Assembly: GCF_009601765.2 (NCBI RefSeq)
Contig: NZ_CP045699.1
Coordinates: 2,454,766 to 2,518,765, forward strand
Source of the DNA: Vibrio algicola
GTDB taxonomy: Bacteria > Pseudomonadota > Gammaproteobacteria > Enterobacterales > Vibrionaceae
Length of the DNA stretch: 64,000 nucleotides
Reading direction: 5' to 3'
In this document: in pieces, positions 23,242 through 32,930 of the stretch
Layout of the letters: every line of letters begins with the position of its first letter
Numbering within the stretch: position 1 is the stretch's first letter
The notes under the pieces: generated by a model
The model's input: only the letters and a program-made list of their open reading frames with translations
What the model was told of the DNA's origin: nothing
Databases searched by the model: none
Made by a program: the position numbers and the translations under genes

Positions 23242-24687
23242 GTGGTTAATTATCGCCCAATATTATTTGTACTCGGACTGGTGCTCTCCAAAATAGCCTT
23301 ATTTATGTACATTCCAACCTTAATGGCCTTTTTTACCGGAACCGATGGTTTCATTGAATTTGGCCAAGCGGTGATCATTACTCATCTAGTCTCTCTGTTG
23401 CTACTTTCTTTAGGTCGTACCGCCAACTTTCGACTTGGGGTGCGTGATATGTTTTTACTCACCACCTTAGTCTGGACCATTGCCAGCGCCTTTGCTGCGC
23501 TGCCTTTTGTCTTTATTAACCATATCAGTTTCACCGATGCTTATTTTGAAACCATGTCAGGCATTACCACCACCGGCTCTACGGTATTGAGTGGCCTAGA
23601 TGATATGGCGCCAAGCATTTTATTATGGCGCTCAACTCTGCAATGGTTAGGTGGTGTCGGATTTATTGTCATGGCGGTGGCTATTTTACCAATGCTCAAT
23701 GTCGGTGGGATGAAACTGTTCCAAACTGAATCTTCTGATTGGTCGGATAAAAGCAGCCCCAGAGCAAAAAACGTCGCCAAAAATATTGTGCAAGTTTATG
23801 TCATTCTCACTTTTCTTTGCATCTTGGGCTTTTGGTATACAGGAATGGGATGGTTTGATGCCATCAACCATGCCTTCACTACCCTTTCGACTGGCGGCTA
23901 TGCCACTCACGATAGTTCAATGAATAATTTCTCGCATGGCACTCATTGGGTGGCATCATTATTTATGTTCTTAGGTGGGTTACCATTTTTATTATTTATC
24001 ACCGCCTTACGCAAAAGGAACCCCAAAGCCTTATTGATGGATGCCCAAGTACGAGGTTTTGCTTATTTGGTACTCACTTCTAGCTTAATCGTCGCGATTT
24101 GGATGACGCTTAAAGATCACTACAGTTTTATCGATGCAATACGAGTGGCAACGTTTAATATTATCTCGGTGGTCACCACCACTGGATTTGGTTTAGATGA
24201 CTTTACCCACTGGGGAGCATTACCTTCTGTAGTGTTTGCTTCTGTGATGATCGTTGGTGCTTGCTCGGGCTCTACCGCAGGTGGGATCAAAATCTTCCGC
24301 TTCCAAATTGCCGCCACCTTATTAAACAAACAAATGATGCGTTTAATCCATCCTTCAGGGGTGTTTGTTCAACGCTATAATCAACGCCCAGTTAATGATG
24401 ATATCGTACGTTCAGTGGTGGCATTTGTTTTAACCTTCTTGTTTACCATTATTTTTATTGCTGGGTGTTTAAGCGCATTGGGGCTTGATCCGATCACCAG
24501 TATTACTGGTTCAATGACGGCTGTAGCGAATGTCGGACCTGGCATGGGACCCATCATTGGCCCAAGTGGTAACTTTTCAACCTTACCGGATGCAGCAAAA
24601 TGGTTATTAAGCTTTGGTATGTTGATGGGGCGTTTGGAGATTTTGACGGTGTTAGTACTGTTTTTCCCCGCTTTCTGGCGCACTTAG
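23242..24687 (+). CDS. trkH: Trk K+ channel subunit TrkH
   Basis: Membrane pore subunit of the Trk system. 481 aa, about 10-12 membrane segments with four selectivity-filter-like turns, two of them clear: TGSTVLSG near 110 and CSGSTAGG near 335. The start is GTG with no strong Shine-Dalgarno, compatible with coupling to trkA. It ends the plus-strand string and converges on trhA. No clear terminator is visible in the 84-bp gap. Confidence 0.96.
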   Translation: MVNYRPILFVLGLVLSKIALFMYIPTLMAFFTGTDGFIEFGQAVIITHLVSLLLLSLGRTANFRLGVRDMFLLTTLVWTIASAFAALPFVFINHISFTDAYFETMSGITTTGSTVLSGLDDMAPSILLWRSTLQWLGGVGFIVMAVAILPMLNVGGMKLFQTESSDWSDKSSPRAKNVAKNIVQVYVILTFLCILGFWYTGMGWFDAINHAFTTLSTGGYATHDSSMNNFSHGTHWVASLFMFLGGLPFLLFITALRKRNPKALLMDAQVRGFAYLVLTSSLIVAIWMTLKDHYSFIDAIRVATFNIISVVTTTGFGLDDFTHWGALPSVVFASVMIVGACSGSTAGGIKIFRFQIAATLLNKQMMRLIHPSGVFVQRYNQRPVNDDIVRSVVAFVLTFLFTIIFIAGCLSALGLDPITSITGSMTAVANVGPGMGPIIGPSGNFSTLPDAAKWLLSFGMLMGRLEILTVLVLFFPAFWRT

Positions 24688-24770
24688 CTTTCCATCTTTA
24701 ATATACCCATCTTTAACTATATCCACCTTACTTGAAACTGCCGCTTTGCTGACTACATTCATTCAGCGAG

Positions 24771-25415
24771 CTAAACCGGCTGCACATAAAAATAGATACT
24801 GATGAAATGACACACGCAACCTGCTAGTACAAATAAGTGCCAAATAGCATGGTTATACGGAATACGATTATTGGCATAAAAAATCACCCCAAGCGAATAC
24901 AAAGCCCCGCCCGCCACCAGCCAAATGGTGGCGCCAATATCCAAATGAGTCACCAGTTGATAAATCACCACCAAAGATAACCAGCCCATCACTAGGTAAC
25001 TGATCAAAGAAAAAGATTCAAACCGATAGACAAACATTAACTTCATGATCACGCCAAGTAGCGCAATTACCCAAATCACTGCCATCAAACCATAAGCGAG
25101 ATCGGTTCTCAGCCCAACTAACAAGAATGGGGTATAACTGCCAGCAATAAGTAGATAAATAGCACTGTGATCAAAGGTTTTAAGCCAACGTTTGGCGGGA
25201 AGATATTCTATTGAATGGTATAAGGTAGAAGCTAAAAATAGCAAAATCACACTAGAGGAATAAATACTCATACTCACGAAGGTAAGCGTATCTGCATGAA
25301 AATGTGAAGCTTTTTGTAGCAGTAACACTAAGGCTGCCAAGCCAAATATCACTCCTAGGCCATGACTGAGACTATTGGCGAGTTCTTCTTGTTTGGAATA
25401 TTCTAATGCTTGCAT
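24771..25415 (-). CDS. trhA: Hemolysin III / TrhA family membrane protein
   Basis: PAQR-like seven-helix membrane protein, 214 aa from ATG 25415 ([11 protein letters not shown]); an upstream in-frame start would add 15 residues. Conserved histidines and acidic residues of the family are visible in [50 protein letters not shown] (near 60-95) and [18 protein letters not shown] near the C-terminus. E. coli TrhA affects membrane-energised transport and lipid homeostasis; hemolysis is not implied here. Confidence 0.92.
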   Translation of the reverse strand: MQALEYSKQEELANSLSHGLGVIFGLAALVLLLQKASHFHADTLTFVSMSIYSSSVILLFLASTLYHSIEYLPAKRWLKTFDHSAIYLLIAGSYTPFLLVGLRTDLAYGLMAVIWVIALLGVIMKLMFVYRFESFSLISYLVMGWLSLVVIYQLVTHLDIGATIWLVAGGALYSLGVIFYANNRIPYNHAIWHLFVLAGCVCHFISIYFYVQPV

Positions 25416-25562
25416 GCTACCCACCTTAACTAACAACATAATATAGGTCAGTATTCTCACACATTCAGCTTACAGGTGTAAGCTAAATGTGTCATTTTTT
25501 AATTATGCTGGTGGTTTGGTGATATTAATCTCCATCATTAGATAAACCACTAATAACGATTA

Positions 25563-26348
25563 TTAGGTAGTTTGGTCTAAAAATGCCAACACTTTTGCCC
25601 CCGCCTCTTCTGGTGGCGTATCGGCGGATAATGTCATTTCGCGCTTAAGTTTGTTACTGCCAATAAAACTGGATAGCATACCGCCTAAACCTTGTTTTTG
25701 ACGATCAACATCCAGCCAGATTTTTAATTCATTTTCATCGCGATAAGTCACAATCTCTAATTCACGCCACCGACCATGAAACTCACCATGTACAGGCACA
25801 AATTCAAACTCTTGTACAAACGGTAATTCAAAACCTTTAACGAATTCACACTCCACTTGGCGAATTCGTAGCCCTGCATTTTCGAGTGCGGTAAAGATAC
25901 TATCTTCAAGCGGATCCGGGCGAATCGTCACTTCATCTTTATCGGTGGGATCGCTTGCCATCGCAATATCTAAGCCTGTTTCCAACCAAACTTTTGCATC
26001 ACCCAGCGTGACCGGCGTATTCCAAGGTATATCTAACTCAACAGGGAACACTCGCTCTTGATGCGGTTCAATCGAAAAGGAATATGGTAGAGACCAAGAT
26101 GCCAACACATGGGTCGCTGGCACAGTAGAATGACTGACTTCCTGACCTTCTTTGGTTTTCATTGGCTTGCGATAACGACAACATAATTTAAGATCAATAT
26201 TGTCAATCGCCTGCTCTGTCGCACCACCATAGACATAAACATCTAACATCAGTTTTTGACCCGGAAAAGCGGCATCTTGTTTGAGTACCGTATCGACTTT
26301 GGCCGAACCAATCCCAAATGTGGCTAAGGTTTTCTTAAAAAAAGACAT
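25563..26348 (-). CDS. SpoOM-family (arrestin-like) protein
   Basis: 261-aa soluble protein of the Spo0M family, which has an arrestin-like N-terminal domain (about 5-150: TFGIGSAKVDTVLKQDAAFPGQ and RVFPVELDIPWNTPVTLG) and a smaller C-terminal domain (LKIWLDVDRQKQGLGGMLSSF). In non-sporulating bacteria the role is unknown; in Bacillus Spo0M affects sporulation and division. The start is preceded by AAGGAGGGAAG, one of the strongest ribosome sites in the window. It is a monocistronic gene by spacing. Confidence 0.87.
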   Translation of the reverse strand: MSFFKKTLATFGIGSAKVDTVLKQDAAFPGQKLMLDVYVYGGATEQAIDNIDLKLCCRYRKPMKTKEGQEVSHSTVPATHVLASWSLPYSFSIEPHQERVFPVELDIPWNTPVTLGDAKVWLETGLDIAMASDPTDKDEVTIRPDPLEDSIFTALENAGLRIRQVECEFVKGFELPFVQEFEFVPVHGEFHGRWRELEIVTYRDENELKIWLDVDRQKQGLGGMLSSFIGSNKLKREMTLSADTPPEEAGAKVLAFLDQTT

Positions 26349-26539
26349 CTTCCCTCCTTGTCATTTTTCAAATTCATGTCAAATTTTTATCTATTGACTA
26401 AATTGTAATCGCTAATCGAATAATACACGTTTATACTTATCAACAGTCGAAAACTTGTTCGATGTCGAATAATTTAAAGTCATCAAGATTGGATCTGATG
26501 GTTTGTGGCCATGGATGTGCATTTTATAGGTAGTTATTT

Positions 26540-26665
26540 ATGCGCCCAGTAGCAACTCGTGCTTATTCTTGTCATGGTTCAGCTTCTCGTCGTCGCCAAT
26601 GTTTTGTGGCAGCGCCAGTAAGCAAAAAAACAGAGACTCCAGCTAAAAATAAGACCGAGCAATAA
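26540..26665 (+). CDS. Small cationic protein of unknown function (41 aa)
   Basis: Unrecognised small gene. The product starts MRPVATRAYSCHGSASRRRQ and continues with CFVAAPVSKK and a Lys/Thr/Pro-rich tail ending KNKTEQ: two cysteines (positions 11 and 21), a central Arg cluster and a strongly basic overall charge, with no membrane segment. TAGGTAG lies upstream at a usable distance. It has about 190 bp of its own upstream DNA and is followed 35 bp later by a terminator, so it looks like a monocistronic unit. It is too short to trust on coding grounds alone; the terminator is the best support. Confidence 0.6.
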   Translation: MRPVATRAYSCHGSASRRRQCFVAAPVSKKTETPAKNKTEQ

Positions 26666-26699
26666 ACACTAAGTTCATTAACCTGAACTTTATCGAATT

Positions 26700-26732
26700 A
26701 GCGTAGCATTCATTTCAATGCTGCGCTTTTTA
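26700..26732 (+). terminator. Terminator after the 41-codon gene
   Basis: Stem AGCGTAGCATT / AATGCTGCGCT (one G-U pair) with a 6-nt loop and a T-rich tail. It lies between the small gene and yihD. Confidence 0.85.
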
Positions 26733-26834
26733 TTGCCACTAAAAATATCGCCCATCCAAGTAGAAAAACCACTTCGCCTTATCATAATAATTGCTATCAT
26801 AGCGAACACCCTGAATTTTTCTGTGGAGAAACCC

Positions 26835-27101
26835 ATGAAATGCCATCGCGTTAACGAACTAATTGAATTATTACACCCAGAGTGGCAAAAAGATCCCGAT
26901 CTTAACTTGATTGAATTCATTACAAAGCTTTGCCAAGAAGCGGGCTACACCGGCCCTCTACAAGATCTGACTGATGACGTATTGATTTACCACCTTAAAA
27001 TGCGCAACAGCACTAAAGATGAAATGATCCCAGGCCTTGCTAAAGACCAAGAAGATGATTTTAAAACTGCCTTATTAAAAGCTCGCGGTATTATTAAATA
27101 A
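26835..27101 (+). CDS. yihD: YihD family protein
   Basis: 88-aa protein matching E. coli YihD along its whole length ([49 protein letters not shown]). Function unknown. The ATG at 26835 aligns with the E. coli start; the longer frame upstream covers the terminator and is not translated. It is upstream of srkA and dsbA as in E. coli, but here ccoG has been placed between. Confidence 0.94.
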   Translation: MKCHRVNELIELLHPEWQKDPDLNLIEFITKLCQEAGYTGPLQDLTDDVLIYHLKMRNSTKDEMIPGLAKDQEDDFKTALLKARGIIK

Positions 27102-27405
27102 TAACCTCGTCTTACTTCTCGCAGCATGTTCACTAAAAAGAATTCGAACCGGATTTAGCTCGCGACTCTCGTTGAAAAAAGCCAAGTTTATCGACTTGGC
27201 TTTTTTGTTACCTCTATGTAATATTTGTGTTGAAAGCTTGAACCGCATAGCGACTTAAGATCACTAGCTCTTGTATACTGTGGCACACAACCGTGGATAT
27301 TAAGATTTAATACCCCTTCGATTTAATATTGGATCTATTTTGATAGATCCTTAAATTTCTGGCATTACACTAAAAACGCATCAAGCTAGGTAACAAGGAA
27401 GTCGC
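27102..27405. other. Gene-free gap between yihD and ccoG
   Basis: 304 bp. Apart from the yihD terminator (27175-27206) it holds the presumed ccoG promoter, with TATACT at about 27275-27280. I see no convincing FNR dyad (TTGAT-N4-ATCAA), although ccoG genes are often oxygen-regulated. No RNA gene recognised. Confidence 0.4.
27175..27206 (+). terminator. Terminator of yihD
   Basis: AAAAAAGCCAAGT, 6-nt loop, ACTTGGCTTTTTT. A perfect stem with A/T tracts on both sides. Confidence 0.9.
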
Positions 27406-28791
27406 ATGAGCCAAGATAAAATTGATGTCAAAATCATTACCCCCCAAACCAATCGTGATGCTAACGGTAAAATTTACGTGCGCAAAAGCCAAGGGGTATT
27501 TCAAAAAATGCGCCGCTATGGGGGGTGGTTTTTACTGGTATTATTTGCCGCGATCCCGTGGATATCTTATAACGGTCAGCAAGCGATTTTATTTGATCTT
27601 GCTAAGCAACAATTTCAATTTTTTGGCTCGACTTTCTTCCCGCAAGACCTGACCTTACTTGCCATCATTTTTATGATCTCTGCCTTTGGCTTATTCTTCT
27701 TAACCACCTTTCTAGGTCGGGTGTGGTGTGGCTACTTGTGTCCGCAAACCGTATGGACCTTTATGTATATTTGGTTTGAAGAAAAGCTTGAAGGCCCGGC
27801 CAATAAACGCCGTAAACAAGACAACAACAAATACTCTAAAAATTTATTGTTACGTAAAACCATTAAACATATTGCATGGTGGATAATAGCCATTCTCACC
27901 GGTATCACTTTTGTGGCCTATTTTGTGCCGGTTAAAACGTTAACCGTTGAGTTCGTCACCTTTGAACTAAACTTTTGGCCTGCTTTTTGGGTTTGGTTTT
28001 TCGCCGCTTGTACTTATGGTAATGCAGGCTGGATGCGCTCCATTATGTGTTTGCACATGTGTCCCTATGCGCGTTTTCAATCGGCGATGTTTGATAAAGA
28101 CACCTTTATTGTTGGTTACGATACTAAACGCGGCGAAACCCGAGGCCCACGCTCACGTAAAGCTGAAATCAAACCTGCCGGTTTAGGTGACTGTATTGAT
28201 TGTAATTTGTGCGTACAAGTATGCCCGACTGGAATCGATATCCGTAACGGTTTGCAGTACGAATGTATCAACTGTGGCGCTTGCATCGATGCTTGTGACC
28301 AAACTATGGATCGCATGGGTTATGAAAAGGGCCTAATCAGCTATACCACCGAACACAAGTTAGCAGGCAATAAAACCAAGGTGATGCGGCCAAAGCTGAT
28401 TGGTTATGGTATTGCATTAACCTTGATGATGGCGTTATTTGTTACTCAAGTGGTGGGAGTCGATCCGGTTAATATGAGTGTATTACGCGATCGTAGCCAG
28501 ATGTATCGAGTTGATAACAGTGGTTGGATTGAAAATACATATACTCTGAAAATATTAAATAAAACTCAACAACGCCAAACCTATCATATTGATGTAAAAG
28601 GGCTGACCAATGTGAAATGGTATGGTTCGCAAAAAATCACCGTGCCACCTGGCGAGCTGATTAGCCAGCCGATCAGTTTGGCAGTCAGCCCAGACGAATT
28701 GAATTCACCTATTATTAAATTTGAGTTTATACTGACCGACAGTGAACAATTTAGCTTACCTGTCGAGAGTCGCTTCATTAAAAAGCTCTAG
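27406..28791 (+). CDS. ccoG: Cytochrome c oxidase accessory protein CcoG (Cu reductase/ferredoxin)
   Basis: 461-aa membrane iron-sulfur protein of the CcoG/RdxA/FixG family, needed for copper delivery to cbb3 oxidase. Several membrane segments in the N-terminal 220 residues carry the NapH-like motif WCGYLCPQTVWT (near 107). Two [4Fe-4S] motifs follow, CIDCNLCVQVCPTG and CINCGACIDACD (about 263-305). A final membrane segment (about 330-348) leads to a periplasmic immunoglobulin-like domain. It is not beside ccoNOPQ here. Confidence 0.95.
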   Translation: MSQDKIDVKIITPQTNRDANGKIYVRKSQGVFQKMRRYGGWFLLVLFAAIPWISYNGQQAILFDLAKQQFQFFGSTFFPQDLTLLAIIFMISAFGLFFLTTFLGRVWCGYLCPQTVWTFMYIWFEEKLEGPANKRRKQDNNKYSKNLLLRKTIKHIAWWIIAILTGITFVAYFVPVKTLTVEFVTFELNFWPAFWVWFFAACTYGNAGWMRSIMCLHMCPYARFQSAMFDKDTFIVGYDTKRGETRGPRSRKAEIKPAGLGDCIDCNLCVQVCPTGIDIRNGLQYECINCGACIDACDQTMDRMGYEKGLISYTTEHKLAGNKTKVMRPKLIGYGIALTLMMALFVTQVVGVDPVNMSVLRDRSQMYRVDNSGWIENTYTLKILNKTQQRQTYHIDVKGLTNVKWYGSQKITVPPGELISQPISLAVSPDELNSPIIKFEFILTDSEQFSLPVESRFIKKL

Positions 28792-28861
28792 GGGCTTCTA
28801 TCATTAGCAGCGACAGAGAATATATCAACAAGGAAGGGCTTAGCAATAAGTCCTTTATTTT

Positions 28862-29869
28862 ATGTCACAGTCTCATGCTTCACCGGATGCACCCTTGTTT
28901 AACTTTGAATCTTTAACTCCTGATCTGATGTGGTACGCCCTTGAAAGTATTGGCGTGCGAGCTGAGTCAGGGTTATTGGCACTCAATAGCTATGAAAACC
29001 GCGTCTATCAATTTGTTGATGAAGATAAAAAACGCTTTGTGGTGAAGTTTTATCGTCCACAACGTTGGTCGGATGCTCAGATCTTAGAAGAACATCAATT
29101 TAGCCAAGATTTGATGGAGCACGATATTCCCGTAGTCGCGCCATGCAAAATTAATGGTCATACGCTACACCACTACAAAGGGTACAGTTTTGTGCTATTT
29201 CCTAGCGTAGGTGGGCGTCAATTTGAGGTTGATAACTTAGATCAAAGCGAATGGGTCGGTCGATTTTTAGGCCGGATCCATCAAGTGGCTAAAGCCAAAC
29301 CTTTTATTCAGCGTCCAAGTATGAGTTTGGATGAATATTTATATCAACCACGCCAATTACTAAGTAACAGCAGCTTTATTCCATCTTATTTAGAAAAGAG
29401 TTTTTTTCATGATCTCGACGTATTGATCGCGCAACTCGAACAACAGTGGGAAACACCTAGTGACATAATTCGCCTGCATGGTGATTGCCACCCGGGTAAT
29501 ATACTATGGCGCGATGGTCCAATGTTTGTTGATTTGGATGACGCTAGAAATGGTCCTGCGATACAAGATATCTGGATGCTGCTTAATGGCGACCGAGCGG
29601 ATAAAACCATGCAACTCGATGTCATATTAGAAGCGTATTCCGAATATTGCGACTTTGATAACCGTCAGCTGAAATTAATTGAGCCCTTACGAGGTCTTAG
29701 AATGGTGCATTACATAGCTTGGTTGGCAAAACGTTGGCAAGATCCGGCTTTTCCAATTGCTTTTCCATGGTTTAACGATGCAAAATACTGGGAAAACCAA
29801 GTGCTCGGCTTTAAGGAACAAATCGCAGCACTGCAAGAACCGACAATATCGCTCACCCCACAATGGTAA
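28862..29869 (+). CDS. srkA: Stress response kinase A (YihE/RdoA)
   Basis: 335-aa aminoglycoside-phosphotransferase-fold protein kinase. The nucleotide lysine is Lys62 (RFVVKFYRP). The catalytic loop is [11 protein letters not shown] (205-215, Asp208) and the metal-binding loop DLDDA (224-228). E. coli SrkA counters Cpx/ROS-linked death. It is directly upstream of dsbA; this srkA-dsbA pair is Cpx-regulated in E. coli, and a similar arrangement is inferred here. Confidence 0.96.
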   Translation: MSQSHASPDAPLFNFESLTPDLMWYALESIGVRAESGLLALNSYENRVYQFVDEDKKRFVVKFYRPQRWSDAQILEEHQFSQDLMEHDIPVVAPCKINGHTLHHYKGYSFVLFPSVGGRQFEVDNLDQSEWVGRFLGRIHQVAKAKPFIQRPSMSLDEYLYQPRQLLSNSSFIPSYLEKSFFHDLDVLIAQLEQQWETPSDIIRLHGDCHPGNILWRDGPMFVDLDDARNGPAIQDIWMLLNGDRADKTMQLDVILEAYSEYCDFDNRQLKLIEPLRGLRMVHYIAWLAKRWQDPAFPIAFPWFNDAKYWENQVLGFKEQIAALQEPTISLTPQW

Positions 29870-29915
29870 GCGTACTTATTTATCAATATTTCTATTAAAT
29901 GGAGTTCATGATCTC

Positions 29916-30515
29916 ATGAAGAAAATATTTACCCTTGTTGCGGCTTTAATGCTGAGCTTTACCGTTAATGCTGCCAGCTTTAAAGAAGGCGATAACTATA
30001 AAGTTTTAGATACTGCCCACTCATCGTCACCGACAGTCACTGAGTTTTTCTCTTTCTATTGCCCACACTGTAATGCATTCGAGCCGATCATTGGTCAACT
30101 AAAGAAGCATGTAGAAGGTCGCGCTGAATTCCAAAAAATGTCGGTATCTTTTATGGGGGGCAATATGGGGCAAGCCATGAGTAAAGGTTACGCTACCATG
30201 GTCTCTCTAGGGGTTGACGATAAACTGGTTCCATTGATGTTTAATCGTATCCATGTACAAAATAACGCCCCTCGCAATGAGGCGGAATTACGTCAATTTT
30301 TCCTAGATAATGGCATTGCAGCTAAAGACTTCGATGGTACGTTTAACAGTTTCGCTATCGACTCTATGGTTCGTCGTTACGATAAATCATTTACCGATGC
30401 CGGCTTAAGCGGTGTACCTGCCATCATTGTGAATGGTAAATATTTGGTTGAACTTAAAAACTTCCAAAATGTAGACCAAGCTTTTGACTTAATTGATTAC
30501 TTATTGAAAAAATAA
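29916..30515 (+). CDS. dsbA: Thiol:disulfide interchange protein DsbA
   Basis: Periplasmic oxidase that introduces disulfides. 199 aa with signal peptide 1-19/20 ([19 protein letters not shown]). The active site is CPHC (49-52) in [14 protein letters not shown], and the cis-Pro loop is SGVPAII near 168. The start at 29916 follows GGAGTTCATGATCTC. It is the last gene of the unit, with a terminator 31 bp after the stop. Confidence 0.97.
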   Translation: MKKIFTLVAALMLSFTVNAASFKEGDNYKVLDTAHSSSPTVTEFFSFYCPHCNAFEPIIGQLKKHVEGRAEFQKMSVSFMGGNMGQAMSKGYATMVSLGVDDKLVPLMFNRIHVQNNAPRNEAELRQFFLDNGIAAKDFDGTFNSFAIDSMVRRYDKSFTDAGLSGVPAIIVNGKYLVELKNFQNVDQAFDLIDYLLKK

Positions 30516-30544
30516 TCCATTAAAGATCACGGTTAATTCAACAA

Positions 30545-30576
30545 AAACGGGCGGCTTAATTGTGGCCCGTTTTTTG
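30545..30576 (+). terminator. Terminator of dsbA
   Basis: AAAACGGGC ... GCCCGTTTT with T run; MITE copy 2 starts 9 bp beyond. Confidence 0.88.
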
Positions 30577-30584
30577 TTGTTCTA

Positions 30585-30847
30585 GGGGCTGTTGATCTTT
30601 CGTGATTAAATTTTGTTCGAGATAAAAGCCTTTTAATCGAGGCAAGTCGATTGAAGCCTAGTTATTCTAAGTAAATGAGACTTAACGAAGAGTAAAAGGC
30701 TTTTAGCCGAACCCTTCGGGCTGCGTTTGTTGGTCTTTTCTACTTCGTCATCGGCTTTTCGTGTAGCCAGCTACACCACAAAGCCTCTTCCTTGTATAAA
30801 AACCCAACAATTAGCAGCAAAAACAACCACGAAAGATCAACAGCCCC
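30585..30847. mobile_element. 263-bp MITE, copy 2 (inverted relative to copy 1)
   Basis: Same ends as the element at 14922-15184 (GGGGCTGTTGATCTTTCGTG and its complement), same length, TA on each side (30583-30584 and 30848-30849). The internal sequence is the reverse complement of copy 1 with very few differences, so the two are recent relatives. It fills the gap between the dsbA terminator and the comM end. Confidence 0.88.
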
Positions 30848-30879
30848 TAATACCAGGTCACTTCAAATATGCTTTGGCA

Positions 30880-32403
30880 TCACACCGCCTGCGCACTTAA
30901 CTGTTTCAGCAACCTATCCATATTGCGATAACCTAATGCTTCGGCCAAATGAGATTTATCGATCGCCTCACAACCCGATAAATCCGCAATGGTACGTGCG
31001 ACCTTCAAAATGCGGTGATAAGCCCGCACCGATAACCCCAGTTGATGTAAAGCATGCTCTAAAAACTCAGCGTCTGGTTTTTCTAATCCGCAATAATGCT
31101 CAATTTCGCGACTGCCTAATAAAGCATTTACCTTACCGCTGCGTTTTAACATAACTTGACGCGCTTGCCACACTCGCTGCTTAATCACTTCAGTGGGTTC
31201 ACCACGATCGCCACCTTGAGACAAAGTGCCTTTTGGCAATGATGGGATCTCTATCGACATATCAAAGCGATCCAACAAAGGCCCAGATAAACGACTTAAA
31301 TAGCGTAAGATCAACTGTGGATTCGTGCGTGATTGCGATCCTTCATAATAACCGGTTGGGCTTGGATTTAGCGCCCCCACCAATTGAAAGCGAGCAGGAA
31401 AACGGGTTTTACTGGCCGCACGCGAGATAATAATTTCACCGGATTCTAGTGGCTCACGCAGCGAGTCGAGCACTTTGCGATCAAACTCCGGCATCTCATC
31501 TAAAAAAAGCAAGCCATTGTGAGCTAGGGATATTTCGCCCGGCCTTGGGATCGAACCGCCTCCCACTAGCGCCGCCATTGAACTGGAATGATGGGGCGAT
31601 CGAAACGGACGATTTTTCCAATTGTGATGGTTAATATCGACATCGGTTAATGAGGCAACCGAGGCACTTTCTAATGCTTCATCATCTTCCATTTCCGGCA
31701 ATAAATCACATAAACGAGACGCCAGCATGGTCTTTCCAGTACCGGGTGGCCCAAGAAAAAGTAAATTATGCGAACCGGCGGCGGCGATCTCTAATGCGCG
31801 CTTACCTTGTTGCTGGCCAATAATATCTTGTAGATCTCGTTCATTGGTTTTTACTGGCTCTTTTTCCGGTGAGATAAACAGTTGCAGATTTTGCTGGCCA
31901 CATAAATCGGCGCACACTTCGAGTAAACTTGATGCCGACTTGTGTAAACCTTGCCCCACCAATGCAGCTTGATCGCCATTTTCATGTGGCACCACCAAAC
32001 AGCGTGCGACTTTCTTACACGCTAAAGCGGCGGGAAGTACCCCTTTGACACGGCGCAACCCCCCCGATAACGCTAACTCACCAATAAATTCATACTGCGC
32101 TAGCTTGTTCAGCTTAATTTGCTGTGAGGCGGCTAAAATACCCAATGCGATCGGTAAATCAAAGCGCCCACCTTCTTTGGGTAAATCGGCTGGTGCTAAA
32201 TTGACCGTGATACGTTTAGCGGGAAACTCAAAGTTCGAATTTAAGATCGCACTGCGCACCCGATCTTTTGATTCTTTGACTGTGGTTTCTGGTAACCCTA
32301 CTAACGAAAAGCCCGGCATACCGTTGCTAATATGGACTTCGACAGTGACCTCGGGGGCTTCAACCCCAACACAAGCTCGACTGTGTATGATTGCTAATTC
32401 CAT
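30880..32403 (-). CDS. comM: Competence-associated AAA+ helicase ComM (YifB)
   Basis: ComM promotes branch migration during integration of transformed DNA. 507 aa from ATG 32403, which has AAGGGTGAA at proper spacing; a GTG three codons upstream is the alternative. N-terminal Lon-protease-like fold (MPGFSLVGLPE, RITVNLAPADLPKEGGRFDLPIALGIL); Mg-chelatase-type AAA core with Walker A FLGPPGTGKTM (about 215) and Walker B GLLFLDEMPEF (about 298); C-terminal SVRAYHRILKVARTIADL. Divergent from the ilv operon. Confidence 0.96.
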   Translation of the reverse strand: MELAIIHSRACVGVEAPEVTVEVHISNGMPGFSLVGLPETTVKESKDRVRSAILNSNFEFPAKRITVNLAPADLPKEGGRFDLPIALGILAASQQIKLNKLAQYEFIGELALSGGLRRVKGVLPAALACKKVARCLVVPHENGDQAALVGQGLHKSASSLLEVCADLCGQQNLQLFISPEKEPVKTNERDLQDIIGQQQGKRALEIAAAGSHNLLFLGPPGTGKTMLASRLCDLLPEMEDDEALESASVASLTDVDINHHNWKNRPFRSPHHSSSMAALVGGGSIPRPGEISLAHNGLLFLDEMPEFDRKVLDSLREPLESGEIIISRAASKTRFPARFQLVGALNPSPTGYYEGSQSRTNPQLILRYLSRLSGPLLDRFDMSIEIPSLPKGTLSQGGDRGEPTEVIKQRVWQARQVMLKRSGKVNALLGSREIEHYCGLEKPDAEFLEHALHQLGLSVRAYHRILKVARTIADLSGCEAIDKSHLAEALGYRNMDRLLKQLSAQAV

Positions 32404-32605
32404 TAATTTCACCCTTATTTACGCTCGTGATGGTCGAAATTCTTATTTCTATTGTCCTGTATACAAGGTTTGAAGTGCGCCGTATGGTGAAAAAAGTGTG
32501 AGTTTTTGCTTGTAATATAACCGGGCTCTGTGATATCACTAGTAATACAGTTTACTAACGTCTTATTTACATACTGATTTACAGACTCATTGACATGGAT
32601 AAGTA

Positions 32606-32686
32606 ATGCACAAAGTCGCTCGATTCAACACTCTCATTCTCGTGGTCATTATTCGATCCGCGCGGGGATTAGTGAGCGACAAGTAA
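32606..32686 (+). CDS. ilvL: ilv operon leader peptide
   Basis: A 26-codon frame immediately before the ilv attenuator. The codons for residues 10-16 read Leu-Ile-Leu-Val-Val-Ile-Ile, with more Val and Leu at 4, 22 and 23: exactly the regulatory amino acids of branched-chain attenuation. GGATAAG precedes the ATG. Ribosome stalling on these codons when Leu, Val or Ile-tRNA is short would favour antitermination. The peptide sequence differs from E. coli IlvL but has the same logic. Confidence 0.9.
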   Translation: MHKVARFNTLILVVIIRSARGLVSDK

Positions 32687-32701
32687 ACACCAACACTAAT
32701 A

Positions 32702-32734
32702 AGCCCCCGCACTCAAGTCCGGGGGCTTTTTTTA
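32702..32734 (+). terminator. Attenuator of the ilv operon
   Basis: AGCCCCCG, 10-nt loop, CGGGGGCT followed by seven T. It begins 15 bp after the ilvL stop. Upstream segments within and after ilvL could form the competing antiterminator. Confidence 0.92.
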
Positions 32735-32770
32735 TCAATAAGACATAAGCGAAAACAATAAAAATAATTT

Positions 32771-32907
32771 CAGAAGTTAAGTGACCGATCAAAGTTGAAT
32801 ACAGAGAAAAGTGCAAAGGGTCATAACTAGCCTTTTCTCAAGCGTCCAAACATGAGACTGCGTCTTTTCGGAGTATTCAAATAAATCAACCACTAAATGG
32901 AATCGAG
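32771..32907. repeat. Decayed family A repeat in the ilv leader
   Basis: In reverse orientation to the copy at 2809, with many substitutions but clear collinearity: TACAGAGAAAAGTG, GCCTTTTCTCAAGCG, GCGTCTTTTCGG and CTAAATGGAAT all align in order. It occupies most of the 197 nt between the attenuator and ilvG, so it is part of the untranslated leader of the read-through mRNA. Confidence 0.72.
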
Positions 32908-32930
32908 AATAATTTCAGGGAGAGACAAAA

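Noticed and set aside
24771..25415. Hemolysin III gene as a virulence factor
   Set aside because: The family name is historical; TrhA proteins are common membrane proteins and nothing here indicates toxicity.
25563..26348. SpoOM-like gene as evidence of sporulation
   Set aside because: The family is widespread in non-sporulating gammaproteobacteria; no other sporulation genes are present.
27102..27405. FNR or Cpx operator upstream of ccoG
   Set aside because: No dyad close enough to the consensus could be supported by eye.
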